A DNA stretch of 64,000 nucleotides from Torreya grandis. Lineage: Eukaryota > Streptophyta > Pinopsida > Cupressales > Taxaceae. Position numbers and translations under genes: made by a program. The notes under the pieces are model-generated. The model had not been told where the DNA came from. It saw only the letters and a list, made by a program, of their open reading frames with translations, and did no database searches. The stretch is from contig JARHVA010004806.1 in NCBI GenBank assembly GCA_037957365.1, positions 1,220,001-1,284,000 of the forward strand, written 5' to 3'. This document shows positions 1 to 9,229 of this stretch, one piece after another (the stretch's first letter is position 1; each line of letters opens with the position of its first letter).

Positions 1-342
1 AGGGAAAATTGGCAAGGGTAGATTATGCAAAAAAATCATAAAACATATTAATGATGAGTTGGAAAAGGATAGTAACACATTTATAGCCTAAATTTTAGCT
101 CATAGTTGCATGTTTAAACAAACATAGGATATAGGTTCAAAAATTGTGAAAAATACTCTTTCTAGACTGCATGGAATGAACTATAGGCTGTAGGGGTAAA
201 ATTTTAGAACTCTTTCTAGACTACATGGAATGAACTATAGGTTGTAGGGGTAAAAATTTAAAACTTTTGGATATATATTTACCCCTAGGGTGAAAAAAAA
301 TCAATTTTGTCTTGGCCTATTAAGATCTTGAGTTATAGTTTA
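1..342. other. Left flank of the Copia tandem, no gene
   Basis: No coding region is visible. It contains a short tandem duplication (155-262) and ends at the target site of the Copia insertion. Confidence 0.6.
155..262. repeat. 54-bp tandem duplication
   Basis: Two adjacent units, 155-208 and about 209-262, both read 'actctttctagact' at the start and continue through 'atggaatgaactatagg' to 'gtaggggtaaaa'. They differ by a few substitutions, so this is a local duplication of moderate age. Confidence 0.8.
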
Positions 343-347
343 TTGAG
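343..347. repeat. Target-site duplication TTGAG, left
   Basis: TTGAG lies directly before the first LTR and matches 8659-8663 after the third. No copy separates the inner LTRs, so the array behaves as one insertion. Confidence 0.88.
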
Positions 348-1221
348 TGTTAGGTTGTGGAGTTAAAAGCTTCAACTGATGCAGACATGGAGGAGGTTGC
401 TGAGTTCCAGGGATATTAGTGTCAGCAGTGCAACTGACGTCGGTCATCTATAGTGCAGAGGGCAACTAACATCGGTAGGAGTCAGCCGACGTCGGTCACC
501 TCCAGTTAGACAGGGACCAACGTCGGTCGCCTGTGCGGTTCTAGAACTGTTCATTGCATGAACAGTTAGTTTGTTGAATCGATTTTTTACACGTAAAGGC
601 TATTTTGAGTCTTGAGTTTCATGTCTAATTATTTTAAATTAGAAGTCTAAGTTATTGTCTAGTATGGGATCTATTTATAGACCCATTGGCATGTATTGTA
701 AGAGAAGAGCAATAGAGGAAGGCAAGGTAGATCCTTCCAATTGTAAGAACAGGGTGATCTATAGGTTGTTGCAAGATTAGGGAGAAGTTATACATGGTAA
801 GTAAGATCATTTGAGTTTTAGGTTTTTGCAAGTTCATGGGAGATCTACTTGAAGTACTTTGAGTACTTGTGTACTGGTAGTGTTATTACTGACTCATTGG
901 AGGTGAACAACAACTCTGTGTTTGAGTTGTGTGTTGGGACCATTTTTAGTAGGAGAGTGAACTCTTGAGGGAAAGAGATCTGTACATCTGAGAGGTGTGG
1001 AAGATTATGGCATCTTCATTGTATTTCCTTCTGGCATGAGTATTAATACAAGATTGTGTATTGTCTCTCATATTCTATGTCATTTATGAATTCTAGTTAC
1101 TTGTTAATTCTGGTATAATTCCATGTTTAGCTACTTATACAAGGTAATCATATTTTAATCTTACTAAGGAGTAGGATATTAACAAGTGGTATTAGAGCAT
1201 TTATGTTCTAGGTGCCTTACA
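348..1221 (+). repeat. Copia LTR 1 (874 bp)
   Basis: It begins TGTTAGGTTGTGG and ends GTGCCTTACA. The first 200 bp carry several GACGTCGGT-like motifs (about 430-535). A TATA-like element lies at 671-680. A decayed PBS-like sequence, TGGTATTAGAGC, lies at 1187-1198, 23 nt inside the LTR end. It aligns over its whole length with LTRs 2 and 3, the differences being mainly transitions. Confidence 0.93.
671..680 (+). promoter_or_regulatory. TATA-like element of Copia LTR 1
   Basis: CTATTTATAG lies about 320 bp into the LTR, where a U3/R boundary is plausible. It is conserved at the equivalent positions 4395-4404 and 8108-8117 and in the related LTR near 53,824. Confidence 0.6.
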
Positions 1222-1223
1222 AT

Positions 1224-1235
1224 TGGTATCAAAGC
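1224..1235 (+). promoter_or_regulatory. Primer-binding site of Copia unit 1
   Basis: TGGTATCAAAGC starts 2 nt after the LTR end. It is one mismatch from TGGTATCAGAGC, the plant Copia PBS complementary to initiator Met-tRNA. Confidence 0.82.
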
Positions 1236-1331
1236 TTTTGGTTGGGTTACTAATAGGTTGTATCAGATCTGGTTAGTGTTTGTTGATTACAGGTCACTCA
1301 CAGGGGTTTTTATTTGAGTGGGAGTATAGCA

Positions 1332-2678
1332 ATGGAAGAAGAAAGTAAGCTAAAAATGGAGAAGTTTAATGGCAAGAACTATCAATTATGGAGGATGCAG
1401 ATAGAAGATTATCTGTATCAAAAATATTTGTACTTACCATTAGGTGGGGTTGACAACAAGCCCCTGGATATGAAAGATGAGGAATGGAATATTCTTGATC
1501 AGAAGGCTCTGGGAACTATAAGGTTGAGTCTTGCATCGTCTATGATTTCCAACTTATCATAGGCTAAGACAATGGTAGAGTTGATGGAATCTTTGGCAAA
1601 TTTATATGAAAAACCCTCAGCTTTGAATAAGGTATTTCTTATGAAGCAATTATTTAATTTGCAAATGTTGGAAGGTAGATCTGTACATACTCATCTTAGT
1701 GATTTCCATGGTTTGGTAAACTAGTTAAATTCAATCAATATTGTTTTTGATGATGAAATTAAGGCTCTCTTAATATTATGCTCATTACCTAAAAGTTGGG
1801 AGAGTCTGGTAATGGAAGTTAGTAATACTGCGTCTGCTTCAAAAATCTTAAAAGTGGATGATGTTGGGAGTGTAATCTTGAATGAATAAATTCATAGGAA
1901 AAGCACAGGTGAATCATCAGGGAATGCTTTGAGTGTTAAAATCAGAGGAAGGCAAAGAGAGAAGATCGAGCATGGGAGATCAAGGTCTAAGATAGGTAGG
2001 ATATCCAAATCCAGGTATGGCAGAATAACCTGCTGGAAATGTGGAAAGCAAGGGCATGTAAAGAGAGATTGTAGGTCAGTTGAAGATCAACATGAAGGAC
2101 ATCAAGAAGTAGATGTTGTAGGTATTATTATAGGTATTGTTGCATAGGATGCTCTGGTATGTTCCTTGGATAAATTAGAATCTTGGGTTTTAGATTCTGG
2201 TGCCTCTTTCCATGCATCCCCAAACAGGGAATTTTTTCATGAGTATGTCTAGGGAGACTTTGGAGAAATTTATTTAGGGGATGGTAATCCTTGTCAAATG
2301 GTTGGAAAAGGGAAAGTGAAGCTAAAATTGCAGATGAGAAACACATGGGTGTTGAAGGAGGTCATGCATATCCTAGTCTTGAAGCAGAATTTGATTTCTG
2401 TTGGAAAGTTGGGTGATGAGGGTTGCATAGTAACTCTCACAGGGGACTCTTGGAAAGTTTCCAAGGGTGCACTTGTTGTAGTAATAGGTAAGAAAGTAGG
2501 TACACTTTATCTATCTACTTGTATTACTGACTCTCCTTTTGGTTTATCTACTTCAGCTATAGATTTGAAGATGTGGCTTAATAGGCTTGGTCACATGAAT
2601 AAGAAGGGGATGCATGTTCTTGAGTCAAAGGGTATGCTTTTGGATTTGAAAAGCATGGATCAATATTTCTGTAAGTAA
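1332..2678 (+). pseudogene. Copia gag-protease relic, unit 1
   Basis: Encodes the nucleocapsid/capsid precursor and aspartic protease of a Copia element. The N-terminus reads MEEESKLKMEKFNGKNYQLW, typical of Copia gag, and the ATG at 1332 is chosen because it directly precedes it. An intact CCHC zinc knuckle (CWKCGKQGHVKRDC) lies at 2031-2072, a basic arginine/serine stretch just before it, and the protease motif DSGA at 2193-2204. A GAG-pre-integrase segment (WLNRLGHMNKKGM) lies near 2574-2612. In-frame stops include TAG at 1560-1562, where unit 2 has CAG, and others near 1723 and 1887. The integrase expected next is missing. It is non-functional as it stands. Confidence 0.9.
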
Positions 2679-2861
2679 AAGAAGAAAGTGGCATTTCTTG
2701 AGAAATCTAATGTTCGTGACAAGAATAGGAAAGCCTTCATTTTTAAGGAGAAGATGACAGACAAAGACCAGTGCAAGGGGCTGAAGAATTTTGAGTAGAG
2801 CAAGGTTGATATGGACAAGGATTTGATCCAAAAGGAGCTTGTGGGTAGAAGTCATCGCTCA

Positions 2862-3066
2862 CAAGTAAAACACAGAGATTGATGTCAGTTAGAAAACTGA
2901 TGTCGACATCCAGACAGGGACTGATGTCGACTATGTGCAGCTTGACGTCGGTGACTCTAGACAAATAAACACTGATGTTGATCAGGGGAAACCAATGTCG
3001 GTGATGAGGCAGTCACATGGAACCGAAATTGGTTAGGTGCAAACTGAGATGTGATCAACATCAGTC
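2862..3066 (+). repeat. GACGTC-type repeat cluster in place of integrase, unit 1
   Basis: Imperfect motifs such as GATGTCAGTT, GATGTCGACAT, TGACGTCGGTGA and AATGTCGGTGA recur about every 20-40 bp between the protease/GAG-pre-integrase region and the RT remnant. In frame they would encode an irregular T-D-V-G/D series. The same motif family occurs in the LTRs. Many CpG positions have become TG or CA. Confidence 0.75.
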
Positions 3067-3133
3067 ACTGAGATGGATTTTGGGTAGATAACAAGCTGTC
3101 AAGAAGTCTCAAAGGACCATATGGAGGATTGAA

Positions 3134-3985
3134 AGGGTTAGTAAGCCTCAAATTCATCATTTCACTTCTTTACACTACTTGTTGCTCACTGATGGTCAAG
3201 AACCAGGAAGTTATTAAAGAAGTAGAGCAGGTAGATTTAGGAAATAGTGGGAGCTTGGCATGGATGAGGAATGTGATTCCTTAGAGAAGAACCAAATAGG
3301 ATTTTTTGGTGGAGTTGCCAGCTAGAAGAAAGCACTGAGAGATGAATGGATTTTTAGGATAAAGAAGAGCGGAAATGGATAGTGAGATGGAAGGCCTGGG
3401 TATATGGTCTTGAGTAAGCTACAGGATAATGTAGGTTTGACCATTGTGTTTCTCTTTACCAGGTTAGATAATATTAGCTACATTATCTTGTTACTATATG
3501 TTGTGCTTGTTGCAGGGTCACATATGCAGGGAGTTGTTAAACTAAAGGTAAATTTAGTTTAGAGGTGTGTCATGAGGAATCTAGGAGTAGCAAGATTCTT
3601 TGGCATGAGTGTGTTCTAGAGACATGGAAGGTGACAGGTTGATTTTTTCTCAAGATGATTGTGTGAAATTGGTTAGCACACCGATGGTTAGACAGTTCTA
3701 TGAACAGTGTCCTGATTCACATGATGAGGTTGAGTACATGTGTACTAAACCTGAGATTTCCCAAGAAGTGGGAGTTATTAGTAAGTTTGGAGCCAATCTG
3801 AGAAAGAAGCACTAGAGGGAAGTTTAGTGGATTCTTAGATATCTGAGAGGGACCAGCAGCAAGTGCACATGCTATGCAGGGTCAAGTTCTTTTCTACATG
3901 GGTTTGTAGATGTGGATGTGGTAGGCGATTTAGATGACAGGCAGTGCACCACAAAATTTGTGGTGGTTGGTCTTCAAGGGTGATC
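3134..3985 (+). pseudogene. Copia RT N-terminus joined to RT/RNase H C-terminus, unit 1
   Basis: The start resembles the spacer before Copia RT (RVSKPQIHHF), then a frameshifted 'N-Q-W-x-L-V-E-L-P' block and the 'W-x-R-I-K-K' block. The catalytic middle of RT (YVDD region) is absent. Coding resumes at about 3609 with the RT C-terminus (DDCVKLVSTPM), 'KPEISQEVGVISKFGANLRKKH' shortened, and ILRYLRGTSSKC of the RT-RNase H junction. Only the first part of RNase H (DADVSGDLDD-like) remains before the polypurine tract. There are multiple stops. The same deletion occurs in unit 2. Confidence 0.85.
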
Positions 3986-4059
3986 TTGAAGAGGGATACA
4001 AAGCTAGGGAGCAAACTAGATGATGTACAGGTATAGGTACAGTTGAAGCTATTTATCTC

Positions 4060-4071
4060 TAAGTGGGAGAT
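4060..4071 (+). promoter_or_regulatory. Polypurine tract before Copia LTR 2
   Basis: TAAGTGGGAGAT immediately before TGTTAGG is the classic plant Copia plus-strand primer site. Confidence 0.85.
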
Positions 4072-4945
4072 TGTTAGGTTGTGGAGCTAAAAGCTTCAAC
4101 TAATGCAGATATAGAGGAGGTTGCTAAGTTCTAGGGATACTGGCATTGGTAGCATAATTGACATTAGTAATCTATAGTGTAGAGGACAACTGACACCGGC
4201 AGGAGTCGGTCGACGTTAGTCACCTCTAGTCAGACAGGGACCGATGTCAGTCGCCTGTGTGGTTCTAAAACAATTCATTGCATGAACAGTTAGTTTGTTG
4301 AATCGATTGTTTACACGTAAAGGCTATTTTGAGTCTTGAGTTTCATGTCTAATTATTTTAAATTAGAAGTCTAAGTTATTGTCTAGTATGGGATCTATTT
4401 ATAGACCCATTGGCATGTATTGTAAGAGAAGAGCAATAGAGGAAGGCAAGGTAGATCCTTCCAATTGTAAGAACAGGGTGATCTATAGGTTGTTGCAAGA
4501 TTAGGGAGAAGTTATACATGGTAAGTAAGATCATTTGAGTTGTAGGTTTTTGCAAGTTCATGGGAGATCTACTTGAAGTACTTTGAGTACTTGTGTATTG
4601 GCAGTGTTATTACTGACTCGTTGGAGGTGAATAAAAACTCTATGTTTGAGTTGTGTGTTGGGACCATTTTTGGTAGGAGAGTGAACTCTTGAGGGAAAGA
4701 GATCTGTACATCTAAGAGGTGTGGAAGATTGTGGCATCTTCATTGTATTTCCTTCTAGCATGAGTATTAATACAAGATTGTGTATTGTCTCTCATATTTT
4801 GTGTCATTTGTGAATTCTAGTTACTTGTTAATTATGGTATAATTCCATGTTTAGTTTCTTATACAAGGTAATCATATTGTACTCTTATTGAGGAGTAGGA
4901 TCCTGACAAGTGGTATCAGAGCATCTATGTTCTAGGTGCCTTACA
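4072..4945 (+). repeat. Copia LTR 2, shared by both internal regions (874 bp)
   Basis: It is preceded by the polypurine tract AAGTGGGAGAT and followed by a PBS, so it serves as 3' LTR of the first unit and 5' LTR of the second. It contains an intact internal TGGTATCAGAGC at 4911-4922. Its GACGTC motifs are more decayed than those in LTR 1 (for example GACATTAGT). Confidence 0.93.
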
Positions 4946-4947
4946 AT

Positions 4948-4959
4948 TGGTATCAAAGC
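4948..4959 (+). promoter_or_regulatory. Primer-binding site of Copia unit 2
   Basis: It has the same TGGTATCAAAGC, 2 nt after LTR 2. Together with the internal PBS-like copy at 4911-4922, it makes two PBS motifs whose starts are 37 nt apart. Confidence 0.82.
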
Positions 4960-5055
4960 TTTTGGTTGGGTTACTAACAGGTTGTATCAGATCTGGTTAG
5001 TGTTTGTTGATTATAGGTCACTCACAGGGGTTTCTAATTGAGTGGGAGTATAGCA

Positions 5056-6483
5056 ATGGCAGAAGAAAGTAAGTTATGAATGGAGAAGTTTAATGGTAAG
5101 AACTATCAATTATGGAGGACGTAGATAGAAGATTATCTATATCAGAAAGATTTGTACTTACCATTGGGTGGGGTTGACAACAAGCCCCTAGATATGAAAG
5201 ATGAGGAATGGAATGGTCTTGATCGGAAGGCTCTAGGAACTATAAGGTTGAGTCTTGCATCATCTGTGATTTCCAACTTATCACAGGCTAAGACAACAGT
5301 AGAGTTGATGGAATATTTGGCAAATTTATATTTAAAACCCTCAGCTTCGAATAAGGTATTTCATATGAAGCAATTATTTAATTTTCAAATGTTGGAAGGT
5401 GGATCTGTACATAGTCATCTTAGTGATTTCCATGGTTTGGTAAACCAGTTAAATTCAGTCAATATTATTTTTGATGATGAAATTAAGGCTCTCTTAATCT
5501 TATGCTCATTACTTAAAAGTTGGGAGAGTTTGGTAATGGCAGTTAGTAATAATGCGTCTCCTTCAAAAATCTTAAAAGTGCATGATGTTGTGAGTGTAAT
5601 ATTGAATGAAGAAATTCATAGGAAAAGCACAGGTGGATCATCAGGGAATGCTTTGAGTGTTGAAATCAGGGGAAGGCAAAGAGAGAAGATCAAGCATGGG
5701 AGATCAAGGTCCAAGATAGGTAGGAGATCCAAATCCAGGTATGGTAGATTAACCTGCTAGAAATGTGGAAAGTAAGGGCATGTAAAGAGAGATTGCAGGT
5801 TGGTTGAAGATCAGCATGAAGGACATGAAGAAGCAGATGTTGTAGGTATTGTTGCACAGGATGCTCTGGTATGTTCCTTGGATAAATTAGAATCTTGGGT
5901 TTTAGATTCTGGTGCCTCTTTCCATGCATCCCCAAATAGGGAATTTTTTCATGAGTATGTCCAAGGAGACTTTGGAGAAATTTATTTAGGGGATGGTAAG
6001 CCTTGTCAAATGGTTGGAAAAGGGAAAGTGAAGCTGAAATTGTAGATGGGAAACACATGGGTGTTTAAGGAGGTCATGCATATCCTAGTCCTGAAGCAGA
6101 ATTTGATTTCTATTGGAAATTTGGGTGATGAGGGTTGCACAGTAACTCTCATAGTAGACTCTTGGAAAGTTTCCAAGGGTGCACTTGTTGTAGCAAGAGG
6201 TAAGAAAGTAGGTACACTTTATCTATCTACTTGTATTACTGATTCTCCTTTTGGTTTATCTACTTCAGCTGTAGATTCAAAGATGTGGCTTAATAGGCTT
6301 GGTCACATGAATAAGAAGGGGATGCATTTTCTTGAGTCAAAGGGTATGCTTTTGGATTTGAAAAGCATGGATCGAGATTTTTGTAAGCAAAAGAAGAAAG
6401 TGACGTTTCTTGAGAAATCTGATGTTCGTGACAAGAATAGGAAAGCCTTGGTTTTTAAGGAGAAGATGATGGACAGAGACTAG
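5056..6483 (+). pseudogene. Copia gag-protease relic, unit 2
   Basis: Second copy of the Copia gag-protease region. A long open stretch (about 5152-5760) covers most of gag, ending at a TAG where unit 1 has the TGG of the zinc knuckle; another knuckle codon is TAA where unit 1 has CAA. The protease DSGA lies at 5904-5915, followed by about 140 residues of protease and GAG-pre-integrase. An early stop lies at about 5086. Units 1 and 2 carry different stops, so each decayed separately after the ancestral frame was lost or released. No integrase HHCC or DDE region follows. Confidence 0.9.
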
Positions 6484-6582
6484 TACAAGGGACTGAAGAA
6501 TTCTGAGTAGATCAAGGTTGATATGGATAAGGGTTTGATCCAAAAGAAGCTCATGGGTAGAATTCATCACTTAAAAATAAAA

Positions 6583-6786
6583 CATAGAGACCGACGTCAG
6601 TTAGAAAACTGACATCGGCATCCAGATAGGGACCGACATCGGCTATGTGTAGCCCAACATCGGTGACTCTGGACAAATAAACATCAACATCGATCAGGGG
6701 GAACCAACATCGATGATGAGGTAGTCACATGGAACCGACGTCGATCGGGTGCAGACTGAGATGTTGCCAGCATCAGTCACTGAGAT
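6583..6786 (+). repeat. GACGTC-type repeat cluster in place of integrase, unit 2
   Basis: Counterpart of 2862-3066 with better preserved CpGs: GACCGACGTCAGTT, GACATCGGCATC, ACCGACATCGGC, AACATCGGTGAC, ACCGACGTCGATCG. It occupies the position where integrase should lie, so the replacement predates the tandem. Confidence 0.77.
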
Positions 6787-6845
6787 AGATTTTGGGTGGA
6801 CAACAAGCTGTCAAGGAGTCTCAAATGCCCATATGGAGGACTGAA

Positions 6846-7696
6846 AGGGTAAGTAAGCCTCAAATTCATCATTTCCCTTCTTTACACTACTTGTTGCTCA
6901 CTGATGGTCAAGAACTAGGAAGTTATTAAAGAAGTAGAGCAAGTAGATCTAGGAAATAGTGGGAGCTTGACATGGATGAGGAATGTGATTCCTTAGAGAA
7001 GAACCAAACAGGAGTTGTTGGTGGAGTTTCCAACTAGAAGAAATCACTAAGAGATGAATGGATTTTTAGGATAAAGAAGAGCGAGAATGGATATGTGAGA
7101 TGGATGGCCTAGGTATATGGTCTTGAGTAAGCTGTAGGACAATGGAGGTTTGACCATTATATTTCTCTTTACCAAGTTGGATAATATTAGCTACATTATC
7201 TTATTACTATATGTTGTGCTTGTTGCAAGGTCACATATGTAGGGAGTTACTGAACTAAAGGTAAAGTTAGTTCAGAGGTGTGTCATGAGGAATCTGGGAG
7301 CAACAAGATTCTTTGGCATGAGTGTGTTTTAGAGACATGGAAGGTCACAGGGTGATTTTGTCTCTAGATGATTGTGTGAAACTACTTAGCACACTGATGG
7401 GTGGACAGTTCTATGAACAGTGTCCTGATTCACATGATGAGGTTGAGTACATGTGTCATAAACCTGAGATTTCCCAAGTAGTGGGAGTTTTCAGCAAGTT
7501 TGGAGCCAATCTGAGAAAGAAGCACTGGAGGGAAGTTCAGTGGATTCTCAGATATCTGAGAGGGACCAGCAATAGGTGCACACGCTATATAGGGTCAATT
7601 TATTTTCTACATGAGTTTGTAGATGCAGATGTGTCAGGTGATTTGGATGATGGGCGGTGCACCATAGGATTTGTGGTGGTTGGTATTCAAGGGTGA
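6846..7696 (+). pseudogene. Copia RT N-terminus joined to RT/RNase H C-terminus, unit 2
   Basis: Same truncated architecture as unit 1, better preserved at the end: an open stretch at 7322-7696 covers the RT C-terminus, WREVQWILRYLRGTSNRC and FVDADVSGDLDDGRCTIGF of RNase H, stopping at about 7696. The YxDD catalytic block and the RNase H C-terminus are missing, so no enzyme could be made even without the stops. Confidence 0.87.
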
Positions 7697-7772
7697 TCTT
7701 GAAGAGGGATACAAAGCCAGTGAACAAGCTAGATGATGTACAAGTAGAGGTACAGTTGTAGCTATTTATCTC

Positions 7773-7784
7773 CAAGTGGGAGAT
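7773..7784 (+). promoter_or_regulatory. Polypurine tract before Copia LTR 3
   Basis: CAAGTGGGAGAT directly abuts LTR 3, as for LTR 2. Confidence 0.85.
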
Positions 7785-8658
7785 TGTTAGGTTGTGGAGC
7801 TAAAAGCTTCAATTGATGCAGACATGGAGGAGGTTGCTAAGTTCCAGGGATATCGGCATCAATAGTGCAACTGACATCGGTCATCTACAGTGTAGAGGGC
7901 AATTGACATCAACAGGAGTCGGCCAACGTCGATCACCTCTAGTCAGATAGGGACCGACGTCAGTCACCTGTGCGGTTCCAGAACTATTCATTACATGAAC
8001 AGTTAGTTTGTTAAACTGGTTGTTTGCATGTAAAGTCTATTTTGAGTCTTGAGCTACGTGCCTAATTATTATAAATTAGAATTCTAAGTTATTATTTAGT
8101 ATGGGATCTATTTATAGACCCATTGGCATGTATTATAAGAGAAGAGCAATAGAGGAAGGCAAGATAGATCCTTCCAATTGTAAGAATAGGGTGATCTACA
8201 GGTTGTTGCAAGATTAGGGAGAAGTTCTACATGGTAAGTAAGATCATTTAAGTTATAGGTTATTGCAAGTTCATGGGAGATCTACTTGAAGTACTTTGAT
8301 TACTTGTGTACTGGCAGTGTTATTACTGATTGGTTAGAGGTGAACAACAACTTTGTGTTTGAGTTGTGTGTTGGGACCATTTTTGGTAGGAGAGTGAACT
8401 CTTGAGGGAAAGAGATCTGTACATCTAAGAGGTGTGGAAGATTGTGGCATCTTCATTGTATTTCCTTCTAGCATGAGTATTAATACAAGATTGTGTATTG
8501 TCTCTCATATTTTGTGTCATTTGTGAATTCTAGTTACTTGTTAATTCTGGTATAATTCTGTGTTTAGTTTCTTATACAAGGTAATCATATTGTACTCTTA
8601 TTGAGGATTAGGATCCTGACAAGTGGTATCAGAGCATTTATGTTCTAGGTGCCTTACA
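7785..8658 (+). repeat. Copia LTR 3 (874 bp)
   Basis: It has the same ends as LTRs 1 and 2, is preceded by CCAAGTGGGAGAT, and is followed by the target duplication rather than a PBS. The internal TGGTATCAGAGC lies at 8624-8635. Confidence 0.93.
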
Positions 8659-8663
8659 TTGAG
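8659..8663. repeat. Target-site duplication TTGAG, right
   Basis: TTGAG directly follows the terminal CA of LTR 3. It fixes the true 3' end of the LTR at 8658, downstream of the internal PBS-like sequence. Confidence 0.88.
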
Positions 8664-9229
8664 TATTGAGATAAGAAAAATGGCCTACAAAGGAGCTCAG
8701 TATCACATTTTAGAGTAGGTGAGGGACCACATGTAACCATCACATGATGGTCCAATAGTAGGTAACTTTAACTTTACCACTAATATAAATTTTATAGAGT
8801 TTATTACATGTTTTATGTCAAAAATGGTGAAGTCACCATCTGCGTTTTAGGGTAAAATGTGGCTTCACCAAGGAAAATAATGACTTTGAATGAATTTTCC
8901 ATTCCTAGAAATGGTGATAATGTTAAAAGTGGGTGGAAATTTCCAAAATGGTGATTTCAACCATTTTTAGGTGAAGTTTCCATTTTTTTGAAAACAAAAA
9001 ATAGTGATATCACCTAAAAATGTGAAATCTTGCCTAAACAATGACTTTAATCTTAGGAAATACTGACTTCATCCTGGAATCTAAAAATAATTGGTTTAAG
9101 GACTTGAAAATGGGTCCAACCTTTGGAAGATGGTTAAGTAGGTTGAGTAGGATAGGCTTAGACTCAAGTAACTACATATAATTAGGCTATATCTAAATTT
9201 TTTTATTACAAGAGTGATTAGTTGTTCTT
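8664..9229. other. Non-coding stretch with short inverted motifs
   Basis: No coding region is recognised. Between about 8820 and 9060 short words of the type 'aaatggtgatttcacc' recur in both orientations (GGTGAAGTCACC, GTGATATCACC, GGTGATTTCAACC), giving several small dyads. No known element is identified. Confidence 0.4.

Larger units (their letters stand above)
348..8658 (+). mobile_element. Tandem non-autonomous Copia element (LTR-int-LTR-int-LTR)
   Basis: Three direct repeats of identical length (874 bp) begin TGTTAGG and end CTTACA. They enclose two internal regions of 2,850 and 2,839 bp with the same gene order. One 5-bp target duplication, TTGAG, lies at the two outer ends only. The usual origin of such an array is unequal or ectopic recombination between LTRs after one insertion; that history is inferred. 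Both internal regions lack integrase and the central RT, so the family moved, if at all, with proteins supplied in trans. Plant Copia hallmarks are the initiator-Met-type PBS, the GTGGGAGAT polypurine tract, and the gag-protease-RT-RNase H order. Confidence 0.93.

Noticed and set aside
652..837. Minus-strand open frame in LTR 1, repeated at 4376-4561
   Set aside because: It lies wholly inside the Copia LTR, antisense, and is copied only because the LTR is; there is no domain.
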